From Tenrec ecaudatus (lineage: Eukaryota; Chordata; Mammalia; Afrosoricida; Tenrecidae), in contig NW_027457644.1 in assembly GCF_050624435.1 (NCBI RefSeq), positions 178,501 through 242,500 of the forward strand: DNA of 64,000 nt, written 5' to 3'. A model generated the notes under the pieces. That model saw nothing but the letters and a program-made list of their open reading frames with translations. It searched no databases and was not told where the DNA came from. Below, one piece after another: positions 43,746 to 54,515 of the stretch. The translations under genes and the position numbers were made by a program. Positions within the stretch are counted from its first letter, which is position 1; each line of letters starts with the position of its first letter.

Positions 43746-43904
43746 TGTACCCCTATAAGTAGATAAATATTTCTCTTATATCTGTGTTTCAACCAAAGGC
43801 ATGGCTATAAAGGAAAAAAGGTCATGAGTGTCAAGAATGATTTGAAAATGTGGAGTTCTTTTGGGAAAGGATATATATATATATACTTGTGTATATAAAT
43901 AGAA

Positions 43905-44098
43905 TTCTGACGGCAAGAGGGGTAAGGAGTTGGACTGTTAATCTCAAGGTCAGCAGTTTGAATGACCAACCGCTCCTCTGGAGAAAGAGGAGATTTTCTA
44001 CTCCTCTAAAGAATCACAGTCTCAGAAACCCACGGGGGCCATTTTACTCAGTCCCATGGGCCTGTGATTTGGAATGGACTTGATGGCAGTGAGGGCAT
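43905..44098 (+). mobile_element. AfroSINE-type SINE
   Basis: GGTAAGGAGTTGGACTGTTA, AGGTCAGCAGTTTGAATGAC, CAGTCTCAGAAACCCACGGG, TTGATGGCAGTGAGGG. Confidence 0.87.
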
Positions 44099-44744
44099 GT
44101 AAATATGCAAACACCCACCTCGGACTTAGGATTTGACCTGCTCCCTCAGCCCCGTGAGCATCTGCATCTGCAGCCATGGACTTGGCCTTCTGTGAAGAAC
44201 CCATTAGTGCACTGCCACAAAGAGAATGAGTTTCCTCTGTGTCAGTCCATTACCCTGCCAACGCTCAGGATGGAGCCAACACCCTTGGTTTCCCAGAGAA
44301 ATTGGCTCAACATCCCCCTGATGTGGTTGCATGACATAGGTCACTCATGCAATGCACTGCATGTGCTCTATTTAATGCACTATCACCAACAAGTCTACAT
44401 GGGTGGTAACTCTGAAAACCTTGCCCAAACAGCTGGCTTCACCAAAGTATATGGAGTCATGTGGAGTCGTCGACCAGTTCGACTCTGCACTGGCTGTACG
44501 TTGGCATTGCCAAGGGGGTTTTCTCACTGATCGTGACCTGAATCCTGCTTCCACTAAGCCTTGCTTCATTGGCCTGGGATGGCGCCAGGCCAAAGGGAGG
44601 CTGGAAAGCACCTAAGGGATTCCAAAGTATGACCAAGGGTGAACACTACTGCTTTTGGCCATCACATCCGGGAAGGCCCTTGGGACTTTGCCACTCAAAG
44701 TATCATAGGTCAAGGAACCAGCAACATCAGCATTAGCTTCTCCC
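44099..44744. other. Unique sequence
   Basis: Includes a 141-codon plus-strand frame (44105-44530) without domain; no gene called. Confidence 0.4.
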
Positions 44745-44900
44745 ATGCTAATGACATCGAGTTCATGCTGACTCATAGTGACCCTACAGGACAGGGTAGA
44801 ACTGCCCTTGTGGGTGTCCCAGACTGTCACTCTTGCCTGGAGTCTACAGACTCATATTTCTCCCAAGGACTGGCTGGTGGTTTAGGACTACTGTCCAGGG
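44745..44900 (-). mobile_element. AfroSINE-type SINE, antisense, truncated
   Basis: GAGTTCATGCTGACTCATAG, AGGACAGGGTAGAACTGCC and GACTGGCTGGTGGTTTAG. The head is missing. Confidence 0.83.
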
Positions 44901-45846
44901 CCTCTAGAACTGCTGGATCCTAGACCCCACCCTGAACCCACAAAATCAGAATCTGCCCCCCAGCCCGATTTCCAGGAACCTGGCTAAGTGCATGCATGTG
45001 AAAGTTTAAGAACTACTTCCTTAGAAACCATTACTTTCCAGAACAAACTCCTCCTGCCAGAGGTGCAGAAATGGAAGCCCATTAGGCCATGCTCGCCTAG
45101 AAGCAATTTGAGGTCTCAGTGCTCCTATATCCTGGCTGTCATCCAGATTTCCTTATTCTCACCTGGACTGTTGTCACTGCAGCAGGTATTGGTGAGTCCT
45201 CAGCACGAACAGCCCCAAATTAGGTCTAGAGACACAGCTCCCATTTCAGAGTAGTACAGTCCACAGTTTACTGTAGAGTTTCTGGCTTTCACTGACTTGG
45301 GGTAGGGTCTAGTGGGAAACGCATCTTAGCAAGAGCCATTATGTATTCTGGATGTGCACAATGAGTTTGTCTTGAGGCATATTTATGTCGGATATTGTTA
45401 TGTATTCTCTTTCTATCCTATGCAACGTTATTTTTTTTGAAAATTTATATTTGCTTTTAATTACCCAGACATATACGTGATTTATAGCTAGGTCTGATCA
45501 ATTGGAATCAGATGACCACGCCTGGATTAACCATGGGTCCTGGTGACCATTAGGCACTTCTTTCCATGAATGATATTTTCACCTGAGTGAATGCATTCAC
45601 GACTTTTCTTCTCTTAAGATAAATAAGCAGGTGGGTATCATTTTGCTATGCTGGCACTTCCTTGTGCTGTTTTAAGTTCACCCAGCAATTTTAAAAAGAG
45701 AAACATATTACAACTGTCACACACTTGATAATTCATGTGGAAAAATTTGGGGGAGAGCTAAATAGAAGTGACCCGTGGTGCAGTCTTACTGCTTGTTAGA
45801 AGGTACTGAAATCTTATATACATAAACACTAGAAACCAGGAGAGAG
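44901..45846. other. Unique sequence, AT-rich in its second half
   Basis: No repeat or gene recognised over about 950 bases. Confidence 0.45.
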
Positions 45847-46192
45847 GAAATGGTGGTTCCATGGCAGAATTCTCACTAGCCATGCAGGAAATTTGGGTTT
45901 GATTCTTGGCCAGTGCGCCTCCTGTTACAGCGACCACCTAACTGCTAGTGGAGGCTGGCATATTGCTATGATGCTGAACAGATTTTAGCGATGCTTTCTG
46001 CCTACAGACAGACTAGGAGGAAAGGCCTGGTGAACTCCTTCAAGCCATCAGCCACTGAAAACCCCCCAACTGACAAGGGGTCAAATCTACAACCCATTGA
46101 AGGAATGGGGCAGGACCAGTGGGCATTGTGTTCTTCATTGCATGGAGTCCGCATGAGTCAGGAGCTGGCTGACTTGAAGGCAATTGTCCACA
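45847..46192 (+). mobile_element. tRNA-Gly-headed SINE with RTE-derived body
   Basis: 45847-45918 resembles a complete tRNA-Gly gene (TGGTGGTTCCATGGCAGAAT, GGTTTGATTCTTGGCCAGTG), including A- and B-box regions. Then follow an RTE 5'-UTR-like block (TGCTATGATGCTGAACAG, ACAGACTAGGAGGAAAGGCC) and an RTE 3'-like block (CATGGAGTCCGCATGAGTC). It is a composite Pol III retroposon, not a working tRNA. Confidence 0.75.
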
Positions 46193-46454
46193 GCACTCTC
46201 TAGGAAGGCAGTGGTTGCAGCACATAGGTGTCCTTCATGTGGCCCCATGATCATCAAGCCTTAAGTCATGCAACCAACTCTGGGAAATGAAAGATGCCCG
46301 GCGTACCAGGAATATTTGAAGAACCTGGTGTAAATTGGTTCAGCCCAGGGGAGGTCTGGAAACCACCGAGGTAAGCTTCCTGCTGAAACCACTAACTTAG
46401 CTCCAGTGCGAGTGGATGGGTGTCTGCGCATGTACCCAGCCACCATTAGTAAGT

Positions 46455-46660
46455 TTTGTTGTTGTTGTTGTTGTTGCCGTTCACGTCCGTAGAGTCAATG
46501 CCGATTCACAGTGACCCTATATGACAGGGTAGAATTCCCCCTGTGAGTTTCTCACACTGTGACTCTTTACGGGAGTAAAAAAGCCTCATCTTTCTCTTGA
46601 GGAGTGGCTGGTGGTTTTGAATGGTTGATCTTGCCATTAGTACATTGCGTAACCAGGTGC
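46455..46660 (-). mobile_element. AfroSINE-type SINE with (GTT)n end, antisense
   Basis: Begins GTTGTTGTTGTTGTTGTTGC, the reversed AAC tail. It then reads GAGTCAATGCCGATTCACAG and GAGGAGTGGCTGGTGGTTTT. Confidence 0.88.
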
Positions 46661-47440
46661 TGTCAATTTGGTTCCAACTCATGGCCACTCTATGTACAGC
46701 AGAACAAAACAACACGCTGCCCTGCGCATTTCTCACAGCCATTCCTACATTTGAGCCACTGTGTCAACCCATCTTGTGGAGGTTTGTCCTCCTTTTGGCT
46801 TGACCAAGCATGCTGCCCAACTCCAGGGACTGGTCCCTCCTGATAACACCCAAAGTACATGAAGCCAAATGTCACCATCCTCGCTTCTAAGAATCAATCT
46901 GGCTGTAGTTCTTTCAACATAGATTTGTTTGTTCTCCTAGAAGTTCCTTGGTGTATTCAATATTCCTCACCAGGACCATATTTCAAATGCATCAATTCTT
47001 CTCGTGGGACTTCCTTATGCATTTTCCAGCTTCCATATGAAAATAATCATGCCTTGGGATAGGATACTCCTGAGTTTTTAAGGTGACAAAGTCACCTTGG
47101 TTCAAAAAATATTTAAAAGGCCTTTTGCAGCAAATTCACTGAAAGCAATTTATCCAGTGATTTCTTTACAGATATTTCTATGAGCGTTGGTTGTGGATGG
47201 GTCCAAGTAAGATGAAATGCTTCATCATTTAAATCTGTTCTCTGTTCATCATGTTGCTTATTGGTTCAGTGGTGAGGATTCTTGTTCTTTTAACCTCGAG
47301 TTGTAATCCACACTGAAGACTATCATCTTTGAACTTCATCAGTAAGTGCTTCAACTCCTCTTCCCTTGCAGCAAGCAAGGCTGGTCGCCTGCATATCTCA
47401 GGCTGTTCTCAAATCTTCCTGCAATCCTGAAGTCTCCAAT
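46661..47440 (-). mobile_element. RTE/BovB 3' ~780 bp, antisense
   Basis: Reads from the reversed 3' end (GGTTCCAACTCATGGCCACT) through GACTGGTCCCTCCTGATAAC, GCATCAATTCTTCTCGTGGG and TTAAAAGGCCTTTTGCAGCA into the RT region (CAAGTAAGATGAAATGC). This is one of the longest RTE pieces here. Confidence 0.88.
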
Positions 47441-47459
47441 TCAGCCATTCAAAACTCAA

Positions 47460-47650
47460 AACTGCTCAATGCCATGGAAGTCAAGTCAATTCTGCCTCGA
47501 GCAACCCTGTAGGCCAGGGAAGAACCTCCCGGAAGGTTTCCAAGGCTGTAATCTTTGTGGCAGCACATGGTCACATCTTTCTCACTCGGGATAGCTGGTG
47601 AATTCCAAGTGTTGCTCTTTCGGTTAAGAGTGAAGTGCGTAAACATTGCC
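47460..47650 (-). mobile_element. AfroSINE-type SINE, antisense
   Basis: CAATGCCATGGAAGTCAAGT, GTTTCCAAGGCTGTAATC and TTTCGGTTAAGAGTG. The head end is worn. Confidence 0.82.
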
Positions 47651-49211
47651 CTACCTGGATTCCAAGTGTGAGCTAGCAGCCACAATTTTCTTCTGAGACC
47701 AAAGGGGTTGTTAGGTGTGAATTCTCGACCAAGGGTGGTCCAGCAGACCTGCTCAGTATTCGCCCAGGTGCAAAATCCATCAAGAGGATGCATTGTCATT
47801 ATTTTTAATCACATAACACACCCAGGTGTAGCAGCAACCCAGCTTTGTAATATCACCCTGGTTTTGATAAATATGTCCCATTCCTTGATAACGCTTCCAA
47901 ATCCTTTAATATCCTGCAGCTCAGTCCCTGATGTCTGGCTGTAACAAAATGTGTGAAGGGAGACCGTATGTCAATAAACTCTCCCCGTCTGCCTCAACTC
48001 AGCGCATAATCAGCTCCATGGTAAAATGCATGGTAAGTCAGTTATGCGCTGGCGGGGAGGGCAAGGGGCCCCTTTCAGGTTTGTCTTCTGATGAAGCTGA
48101 CCAAAAGGACTTCTTATTTCAGCCTATTAGGAGAGTGAGAGTTGCCCCCCCTCCCTCGCCATTTTTCGTTTCTTTTCCCTTTTTTGTCCCTTTCCCCTGC
48201 TATTCTGAAAGGTTTGTCTGTTTTATGCTGCGCTCTCCACTCCATTAAATCACCTTTCCTCACATTAAATACAGGTCTTCAGGGTGGTCAGAGAGCTTTG
48301 CTCTGAAGGATAATGATATAAAGAGGATGACGTGCATGAAAAAACATTTTTCAGCTCAATCCCAGGCAGACCACGGGGAAGCATGAAATGGGAAGGGGGA
48401 GAGGTGTACCTCACTTTAGAGAAGAGCCAGGCTTCTGAGGGGGGCAGTCACGACCTGGAAGGCTGCAGAAGGCTTCTTTACCTCACTCACTCATTCACTC
48501 ATTCATTCAACCAGCTTGCTACTTACTTATTAAATGCCAGACCTTGGGGCTCTCTCCCTGAACAAAAGAGACAAAAATCCCCCTTCTGTCATGAAGCTTC
48601 CATAAACAGAGGTATTCAAACACTTCCTAGAGAATGTGTTTAAAGTCCAATTTACACAAAAGCAGAAGAAGAGACTGATGCGAGGGGTTTCACACACACA
48701 CACATGTTCATATATGACTCCCATTGCAGCGACAAAGTGTAGTACTCTTCCAGGAGACACTATTCATTGGAGTTAAATTGCTCCCCCCAAACCCCTGAGC
48801 TCTATCTTTTTTTTTTTCATTTCTTTCTGAGAGCAATTGCCCTTGGAAGGGATTAGCTGTTATCACTCTCTAGCACCTTAGTGTGAACTTATTTATTGGC
48901 TCCTTCTCCTGCCTAGATAGGAGGGGCCTCCAGGGCTGCTAAAAGCCAGAAAAATCCCAAAAAAAGGCAGCAACAAGAGAGGCAGAGGACAATTGGGGCC
49001 AGTGTTTCTCATTTGTTAAAGATGCAGATTAAACACACATACAGCACACACACACTTCCCTGCCGCCCCACCCAATATGGCCCTACTAAATAAGGATCCT
49101 ACCCCACCATCTGTCCGGGAGCCCGAACTGGCCCTTCCCATGAAACAAGCCAGGGCCATTGAAAGTGACTCCTTAGGCAAAAGACCAGTGACTTAGGTTT
49201 TCCAAACCAGG
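47651..49211. other. Repeat-poor unique sequence, ~1.5 kb
   Basis: One of the longer stretches without younger transposons, with only an L2-like word (CACTCATTCATTCAACC) near 48490 and a T10 run at 48811. The 105- and 103-codon frames have no domain. It could include a conserved regulatory element. Confidence 0.45.
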
Positions 49212-49515
49212 ATAAAGCCCATTGGTTAAGCACTTGCATATTATCCAAAAGGTTGATGTTTCAATCCCACCCACAGGTTCCTAGGAAAGAAGGCCTGGTG
49301 ATCTGTTTCTGAAAGGGCACAGTCTTGAAAAGGATTCCTGGTAACATATTGTCCTGCTAACCATAAGGTCAGCAGTTCAATACTACCAGCTGCTCTGAGA
49401 GAGAAAGCTGAGGCTTTCTACTGTACAGATGTATAGTCTCAGAAACCTACCAGGGCAAGTATACTCCGCTGCCATGAGTCAGAATTGACTCAATGGCAGC
49501 AAGTGAGTGGATGGG
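49212..49515 (+). mobile_element. Two abutting AfroSINE-type SINEs
   Basis: 49212-49330 is a subtype with GGCCTGGTGATCTGTTTC, cut off at AGTCTTGAAAAG. 49332-49515 is a second copy with CTAACCATAAGGTCAGCAG and GAATTGACTCAATGGCAGC. They share orientation. Confidence 0.85.
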
Positions 49516-49765
49516 CAGGGATTGATTGGGCACCAACTAACACTAAGAACAACTATTTTGGGTGGCAGTGACATTCTTCTGCTTTATCTAGAATCTGAAC
49601 TGTCAGCGTCATTGACAATGGAGGCAACAGACAAATAATTATAAACTACAGAAGGGTGAAGAAAAGCTAAAGAAGTTACTTCTGTTTGGGGTTTTGTTGT
49701 GTGTGTTTTTTAGCAGAAAATATGAACTATGAAGGAGCAGGGACATGCTGGACTTAAATATAAAC

Positions 49766-50269
49766 TGTAAGATCTCTCTCCGGGCTAGAGTTACATCTCA
49801 GTTCTTGGCTTTGCATGAGAAAGAATTCACGCCAAAGCCTGGCTCGTGATCCAAGTGAGTTTAATGAAAGTTAAAAGAAGTTTCAGGTTTTACGCGGCAC
49901 CCCTAGGATTCCTCCCCACCATGCAACCTGGCAGAGACTGCTCGAGGTCACGCAAAGATCTCTCTCCTAAGTTTTACTCCAAAAAAAGACCTGTCTCAAG
50001 TTCTTTCTCAAGTTCTCTCCCCAGTTCCTGTCCCCAGTTTTTCCTTTCTCCCCCTCGCTCCTGCCTTTTCAAGGATTCCCGGGGGGAGGTATGGTGAATG
50101 ACCCCAGGTCGATCCCATTGGCTGATTTGCAATCACCTGGCCCAGGTGGGCTGATCCAGGTTTAACGCCCATCCGTACCCACCAGCGGGAAAACCTCGGC
50201 TTTTGTTCTATGCTTGGTTCTCCTGAGCATGCGTCAATGGACATCTCATTCCTGCCTATCTGCCTAACA
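49766..50269 (-). mobile_element. Solo LTR of an endogenous retrovirus, with 4-bp TSD
   Basis: A 504-bp LTR running from TGTAAGATCTC to GCCTAACA on the plus strand, flanked by AAAC at 49762-49765 and 50270-50273. It is homologous to the LTR at 38548: shared 'gatccaagtgagttt', CTCCTGCCTTTT, a 'cattggctga' CCAAT region and GAGCATGCG. On the minus strand it carries a CCAAT word and, near the 3' end, an ATTAAA polyadenylation-like word. No viral coding sequence is attached. Confidence 0.85.
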
Positions 50270-50273
50270 AAAC

Positions 50274-52107
50274 CTATTTTTCAACCCCAAGTCTTTCTTG
50301 CCAAAAAATAATGTCCCATAATAGGAATGGCCTGAGCATGGCTTCTGCGTTGGATCAGATCAAGAAGATAGCTTTCTTGCCCTGTACTAAGATCACAAAA
50401 GAATGTAATCCAGTGCCTTGTAGACAGTCTCGTGTACACAAAAGGTTTTCTAAGAGTCTCCAGAAGGCTGTGCTACAGCCTAAATAGGCTGAATTGCAGC
50501 CTAAAACAGAGAGGGACCCATTTCAAAGAGACGTGGGGACATGGCTTTCATAAAATGGAATGCATCATGTAATCCAGTGCAAGGGAAACCCAGTAACTTT
50601 GGGAAGGAACTGCATTGGCTTGGACTAAACAGCCAGAGATAGTGCTACATAAAAAGAAAGAAGATGATTGATAAAGCAACCCAGACATTATTGTGGAAAA
50701 GGAAAAGGGACTTAGATGACAATCAAAAGCTACAAGGAACCTCTCTTTGGGAGAAGTCTTGTGGTTTCAACTTGTGTGCTCTGGGGGATATTTGGCAGTC
50801 ATGTATTAAATTGTGCATTCAATTTAATCCCTTTAAGGGATTTTGTCAATGGGCCTACAGCCCAACTATCCTGACAGAAAAATCTATCTTGAAAATCACC
50901 CTGCTGTGAGGAAGCTAAAGGCAAGCACATGATACGATCACATGGAGGGAAATTGGGGAGCCAATGCAACAGCAAGAACCCAGGCCCTAGACCTATGAAC
51001 CAAAGCAAACCCATCTTGCCAGGTCTCGCTGTTTGAGCTGGTTTGGCCAATGCCACGTGGAGTGGAGATGTGCTGCCCCAGCCAAACCTTCCTCAAATTA
51101 CAAAATTATGAGCAAATAATACACCGAGTGGGATTGAAAGTCACTAAGTAGCAATAGGTAAGTAAAACATATGGGCCTACCATTACCTATCTGTAAAGAG
51201 TCTTTGGCAACTGGTTTATGGAAGACGCAGGCCCTGATTACCTCCCATAACACATATTCTTTATCATAACCACGGACACTCATGGAAACATTAAAGTTGT
51301 GCTTGAGAGAGGAAAAGGTGAGTTAAGAACTGAGAAAGATGGTCATGCGGCCTGGATATTGCCCAAACACTCCATTCTCCTTGGTCTCTTGGAAGAAGTA
51401 GAGGGATGAGAACCCAAAGTTGTAAACATCGTGTGGATTAGAAACGTGTTAAGTTTGGTGTGAGGGCTGAAGGCCCAGGTTGGTAAAATTATTTCTGTGG
51501 GATTTTCTAGAACCAGAGCTGCTCTGAGACCCACACTGGAGAGAATGCCATGGTCATTACCCTTGTATGCTTTATTTTGGCTTATTCCCTCCCCCATCAT
51601 GTATCAGGGCTTACCCAGTGCCACTTCTCAGCCCTGATACACGGTGTTGCCAAAATGGCTCAGTGATGTTAAGCAATCTCATCAAGGTCATGTGGCTTAA
51701 GGTCAGTTACAGAGCCAGACACTGAAATGCAAGAAGACTGACTCCTATGCCCAGACCTGGGACAAATATCTCTGACAGAGCTGGGTAGATGCCCCTAAAC
51801 ATCCGTCTTGTGTGTGTGTGTGTGTATGTATGTATCCACATATATATGTTTGGTTTATTTGTCATCAACATAGAGTACTTTCTATCCAAATAAAAAATGA
51901 ATTAAGCCAAGGTTGGTGGTTAACAATTTGCACAAGTGCCTTTATGAACTATCATGGTTTACTTTCTTTCATTGGGAGGCAGCTCCAAGCTTCAGACCTC
52001 TTCACTCCCCAGGTGAGGTGCTACATTCAGACCACAGTCAGAGGAAAGGATTGACCAGAAAGAGTCAGTTCACTAAATGAGGTTCCTTTGAAAAGTTAGC
52101 CAAAATG
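50274..52107. other. Unique sequence, ~1.8 kb
   Basis: No repeat family recognised except a (GT)n run at 51809-51827. The phrase TGTAATCCAGTGC occurs twice (near 50404 and 50569), suggesting a small local duplication. Confidence 0.45.
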
Positions 52108-52327
52108 GCCCTTAAACTCATGGCCATCAAGTAAATACTAGCTCATAGTGAGGGACCCTGTTGAACAGGATCCTACGGTACAGGGTAGCTCTGTCCCTGT
52201 GACTCTCCAAGACTAACTCCATGGAAGCAGAAAGCTCCATCTTTCTGCCACAGGGCTGATGGTGGTATCAAATTACTGGCCTTTGGGATGTGAGCTCAAC
52301 TTGTAACCACTATGCCACAAGGGCCCT
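52108..52327 (-). mobile_element. AfroSINE-type SINE, antisense
   Basis: CTCATGGCCATCAAGTAAAT, GTACAGGGTAGCTCTGTCCC, CCACTATGCCACAAGGGCCC at the head end. A small internal duplication (GGACCCTG..GGATCCTACGG) lies in the body. Confidence 0.82.
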
Positions 52328-52404
52328 TAGTCAATCTAACAGGTCTGGCAAAATGTAGAGCCAGACATTATATACTAATAAATGGCTCACCACCACCACC
52401 ACAG

Positions 52405-52599
52405 GCTGGCTTACTGGTGGGGTCTTCTGCTATCGGGGTAAGGGTAAGGGTAAGGGTAAGGTTAAGGGTAAGGGTAAGGGTAAGGGTAAGGGTAAGGGTA
52501 AGGGTAAGGGTAAGGGTTAGGGTTAGGGTTAGGGTTAGGGTTAGGGTTAGGGTTAGATAAAATTGATGTGTGACTTTACAGGGCCACTAGTAAGCCAGC
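52405..52599. repeat. Inverted 16-bp arms enclosing telomeric DNA
   Basis: GCTGGCTTACTGGTGG (52405-52420) and CCACTAGTAAGCCAGC (52584-52599) are reverse complements at 15 of 16 positions. The telomeric block is in the loop between them. Confidence 0.8.
52436..52556. repeat. Interstitial telomeric sequence
   Basis: Twenty hexamers: 13 of the TAAGGG class (one GGTTAA variant) followed without interruption by 7 canonical TTAGGG units. Unique sequence lies on both sides, so this is an internal site and not a chromosome end. The 82-codon open frame across it encodes Val-Arg repeats only because of the hexamer. Confidence 0.97.
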
Positions 52600-52865
52600 A
52601 TACATAAAAGACTTACTCCCTCCCCCAACAGAATGGGTTCTTTTCCCCAAGATTTCAGGAACTATGGCATGACCAGGAAAGACAACCAGTCCAAGTTCCT
52701 AAAGCCACCAAAGTGGAGGCCATCCCTCCCCTTCCCTCCCCATCCCCGTCATCTTTATCCCACTTTGCAGGACGACTCAGGAGCGGGAGAGCTGGCTTAA
52801 GACCCTTTGTGACCGCTGCCTGCCTATCAGTTCATGGGTGGCCAAAGAGAGAGAAATACCACCCC

Positions 52866-52957
52866 TGTAATTTTGCTACTGCCATGAATCGGGTGACTCG
52901 TGTTAAAAGGTCGCTGGACCCCAAAAGGGGTCACAACCCACAGATTGAGAACCACTG
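52866..52957 (-). mobile_element. SPIN-like hAT MITE, truncated, antisense
   Basis: TGTAATTTTGCTACTGCCAT, GGACCCCAAAAGGGGTCAC and GATTGAGAACCACTG. The left half is missing. Confidence 0.82.
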
Positions 52958-52964
52958 CTCTAGC

Positions 52965-53105
52965 CTAAGGCAGACTAGGAAGAAAGACCTGGTGATCTAC
53001 TTCCAAATATTAACAAATGAAAGCCTTATGGGTCACAACAAAATATGGTCCTATAGAGTGCTGGAAGATGAGCCACTGACCTGCACACAACAGCTACAAA
53101 AATAG
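52965..53105 (+). mobile_element. RTE 5'-UTR/SINE body fragment
   Basis: AGGCAGACTAGGAAGAAAGA, CCTGGTGATCTACTTCC and TAGAGTGCTGGAAGATGAGC match the 5' block also seen at 56600 and 60640. Confidence 0.7.
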
Positions 53106-53148
53106 ACTCAAACACACCAACAAAGGTCTGCTGAACTCCAAAGCCCTA

Positions 53149-53213
53149 ACAAACCCACTGCCCTCAAGTCCATGCCAACTCATAGCGGCCCTATAGGACA
53201 GGGGCGAACTGTG
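53149..53213 (-). mobile_element. AfroSINE tail fragment, antisense
   Basis: CCCACTGCCCTCAAGTCCAT and GCGGCCCTATAGGACAGG. It stops abruptly at the start of the family A repeat. Confidence 0.75.
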
Positions 53214-53275
53214 TATTAGTCTGGGTATGCTAGAGGAAAATTGAGGGAGACTCATGTGTATGAGAGAGAGTTGGT

Positions 53276-53965
53276 GGTTTTTAAAAATCATTTCCCTATT
53301 ATTTAATCATTATATTAGGGATACATACAACTCTTATCACAATCCATCCATCCATCCATTATAAAGCACATTTATACATTCATTGCCCTCATCATTGTCA
53401 AAACATTTGCTCTCCACATAAGCCCCTGGCACCTGCTCCTCATTTTTCTCCTCCCTCCCCACTCCCCACTCCTTATGAACCCTTGATAATTTTATTGGGG
53501 GCTCATACAACTCTTATCACAGTCATTCCATCCATCCATCCATCCATCCATCCATCCATCCATCCATCCATCCACCCATTGTATGTCAAGTACATTTGTA
53601 CATGTGTTGCCCTCATCCTTCTCAAAACATTTGCTTTCTACTTGATCCCTTGGTATCAGCTCCTCATTTCCCCACTTCCATCCTCCTCCCCCTCCCTCAT
53701 AAATCCTTGATAATATATAAATTCTTTTGTCATATCTTACACGTCAAACATCTCACTTCCACCACTTTCCTGTTGTCCATCCCCCAGGGCAGAGGTTTTA
53801 TGTAGATCCTTGTAATCGGTTCACTCTTTCTACCCCACCTTCCCTCCACCCTTCTGGTATTGCCACTCTCACCACTGGTCCTGAAGGGATCATCTGTCGT
53901 GGATTCCCTGTGTTTCCAGCTCCTGTCTGTACCAGAGTACATGTTCTGGTCTAATTCTACCTTAT
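53276..53965 (-). mobile_element. Two overlapping L1 3' ends, antisense
   Basis: A first reversed 3' end (TTTTTAAAAATCATTTCCC, then ATACAACTCTTATCACAATC) breaks near 53490. A second one then begins (GGGGGCTCATACAACTC) and runs to GGTCTAATTCTACCTTATAA. Both carry CATC microsatellites at the same internal site. Confidence 0.82.
53525..53578. repeat. (ATCC)n microsatellite inside L1
   Basis: About 12 tetranucleotide units. A 3-unit version is at the equivalent place in the adjacent L1 copy (53345-53358). Confidence 0.95.
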
Positions 53966-54281
53966 AAATCCAGAGAGAGAGTTTTATATCAAACAGTAAT
54001 TGTACATTAAGCAAACATCCCAGCCCAGTGCAGATCAAATCCATAAGTCTGATATTAGCCCATATGTCTGATACCAATCTATAAATTCCATTTCAGACCC
54101 ATAAAACATGTGCAGTGATGATGAATGCAGGATAATCACAGGCCAATGGGTGGAAAGTCTTGTGGATCCAGTGGCATTGTAAGCATCTCAGTGCTGGCAG
54201 CGATCTCTCTGAGGCTTCTTTGGCTTCAGAGGTCTGGTCGCATCCATTTGGCTTGCCTTCTGCAATGTCTCCCAAGGAGTA

Positions 54282-54285
<4 letters not shown>

Positions 54286-54336
<51 letters not shown>
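54286..54336. repeat. (GA)n microsatellite
   Basis: About 25 uninterrupted GA units inside the family A repeat. Confidence 0.97.
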
Positions 54337-54337
<1 letters not shown>

Positions 54338-54515
54338 GTCTTCCACCTCCAAGGAGGAAGTACCAGATTTCTCAGAGTTCTCAGGAGAAGGCTATGCCCA
54401 CATAAAAATCTCACTGACTATCTCCAGATTGGCAGCCTAGACTCCACGCCTACACTCCTAATCCTTAACTTGACACAAGATTAGGTGACTACCACAGGCT
54501 CCTAATCCATAACAA

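Larger units (their letters stand above)
53214..54515 (+). mobile_element. Dispersed repeat 'family A', split by L1 sequence
   Basis: Starts GTATTAGTCTGGGTATGC, is interrupted at about 53275 and resumes at about 53966 (AGAGAGTTTTATATCAAAC). It continues with CCCAGCCCAGTGCAGATC, GTCTTGTGGATCCAGTGGC and CTCAGGAGAAGGCTATGCC. The longest copy in the window; its class is unknown to me. Confidence 0.6.

Noticed and set aside
45847..45918. Functional tRNA-Gly gene
   Set aside because: Several stem positions are mutated and it is fused to a SINE body, so it is a retroposon head.
38548..50269. A single provirus bounded by the two LTRs
   Set aside because: The LTRs have different 4-bp duplications, each complete around its own LTR, and the interval holds SINEs, L1 and unique DNA but no retroviral genes.
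52436..52556. True chromosome end or assembly telomere
   Set aside because: Ordinary unique and SINE sequence continues on both sides for kilobases.
52312..52560. Protein of Val-Arg dipeptide repeats
   Set aside because: A direct product of translating the telomeric hexamer; nothing supports translation of this frame.
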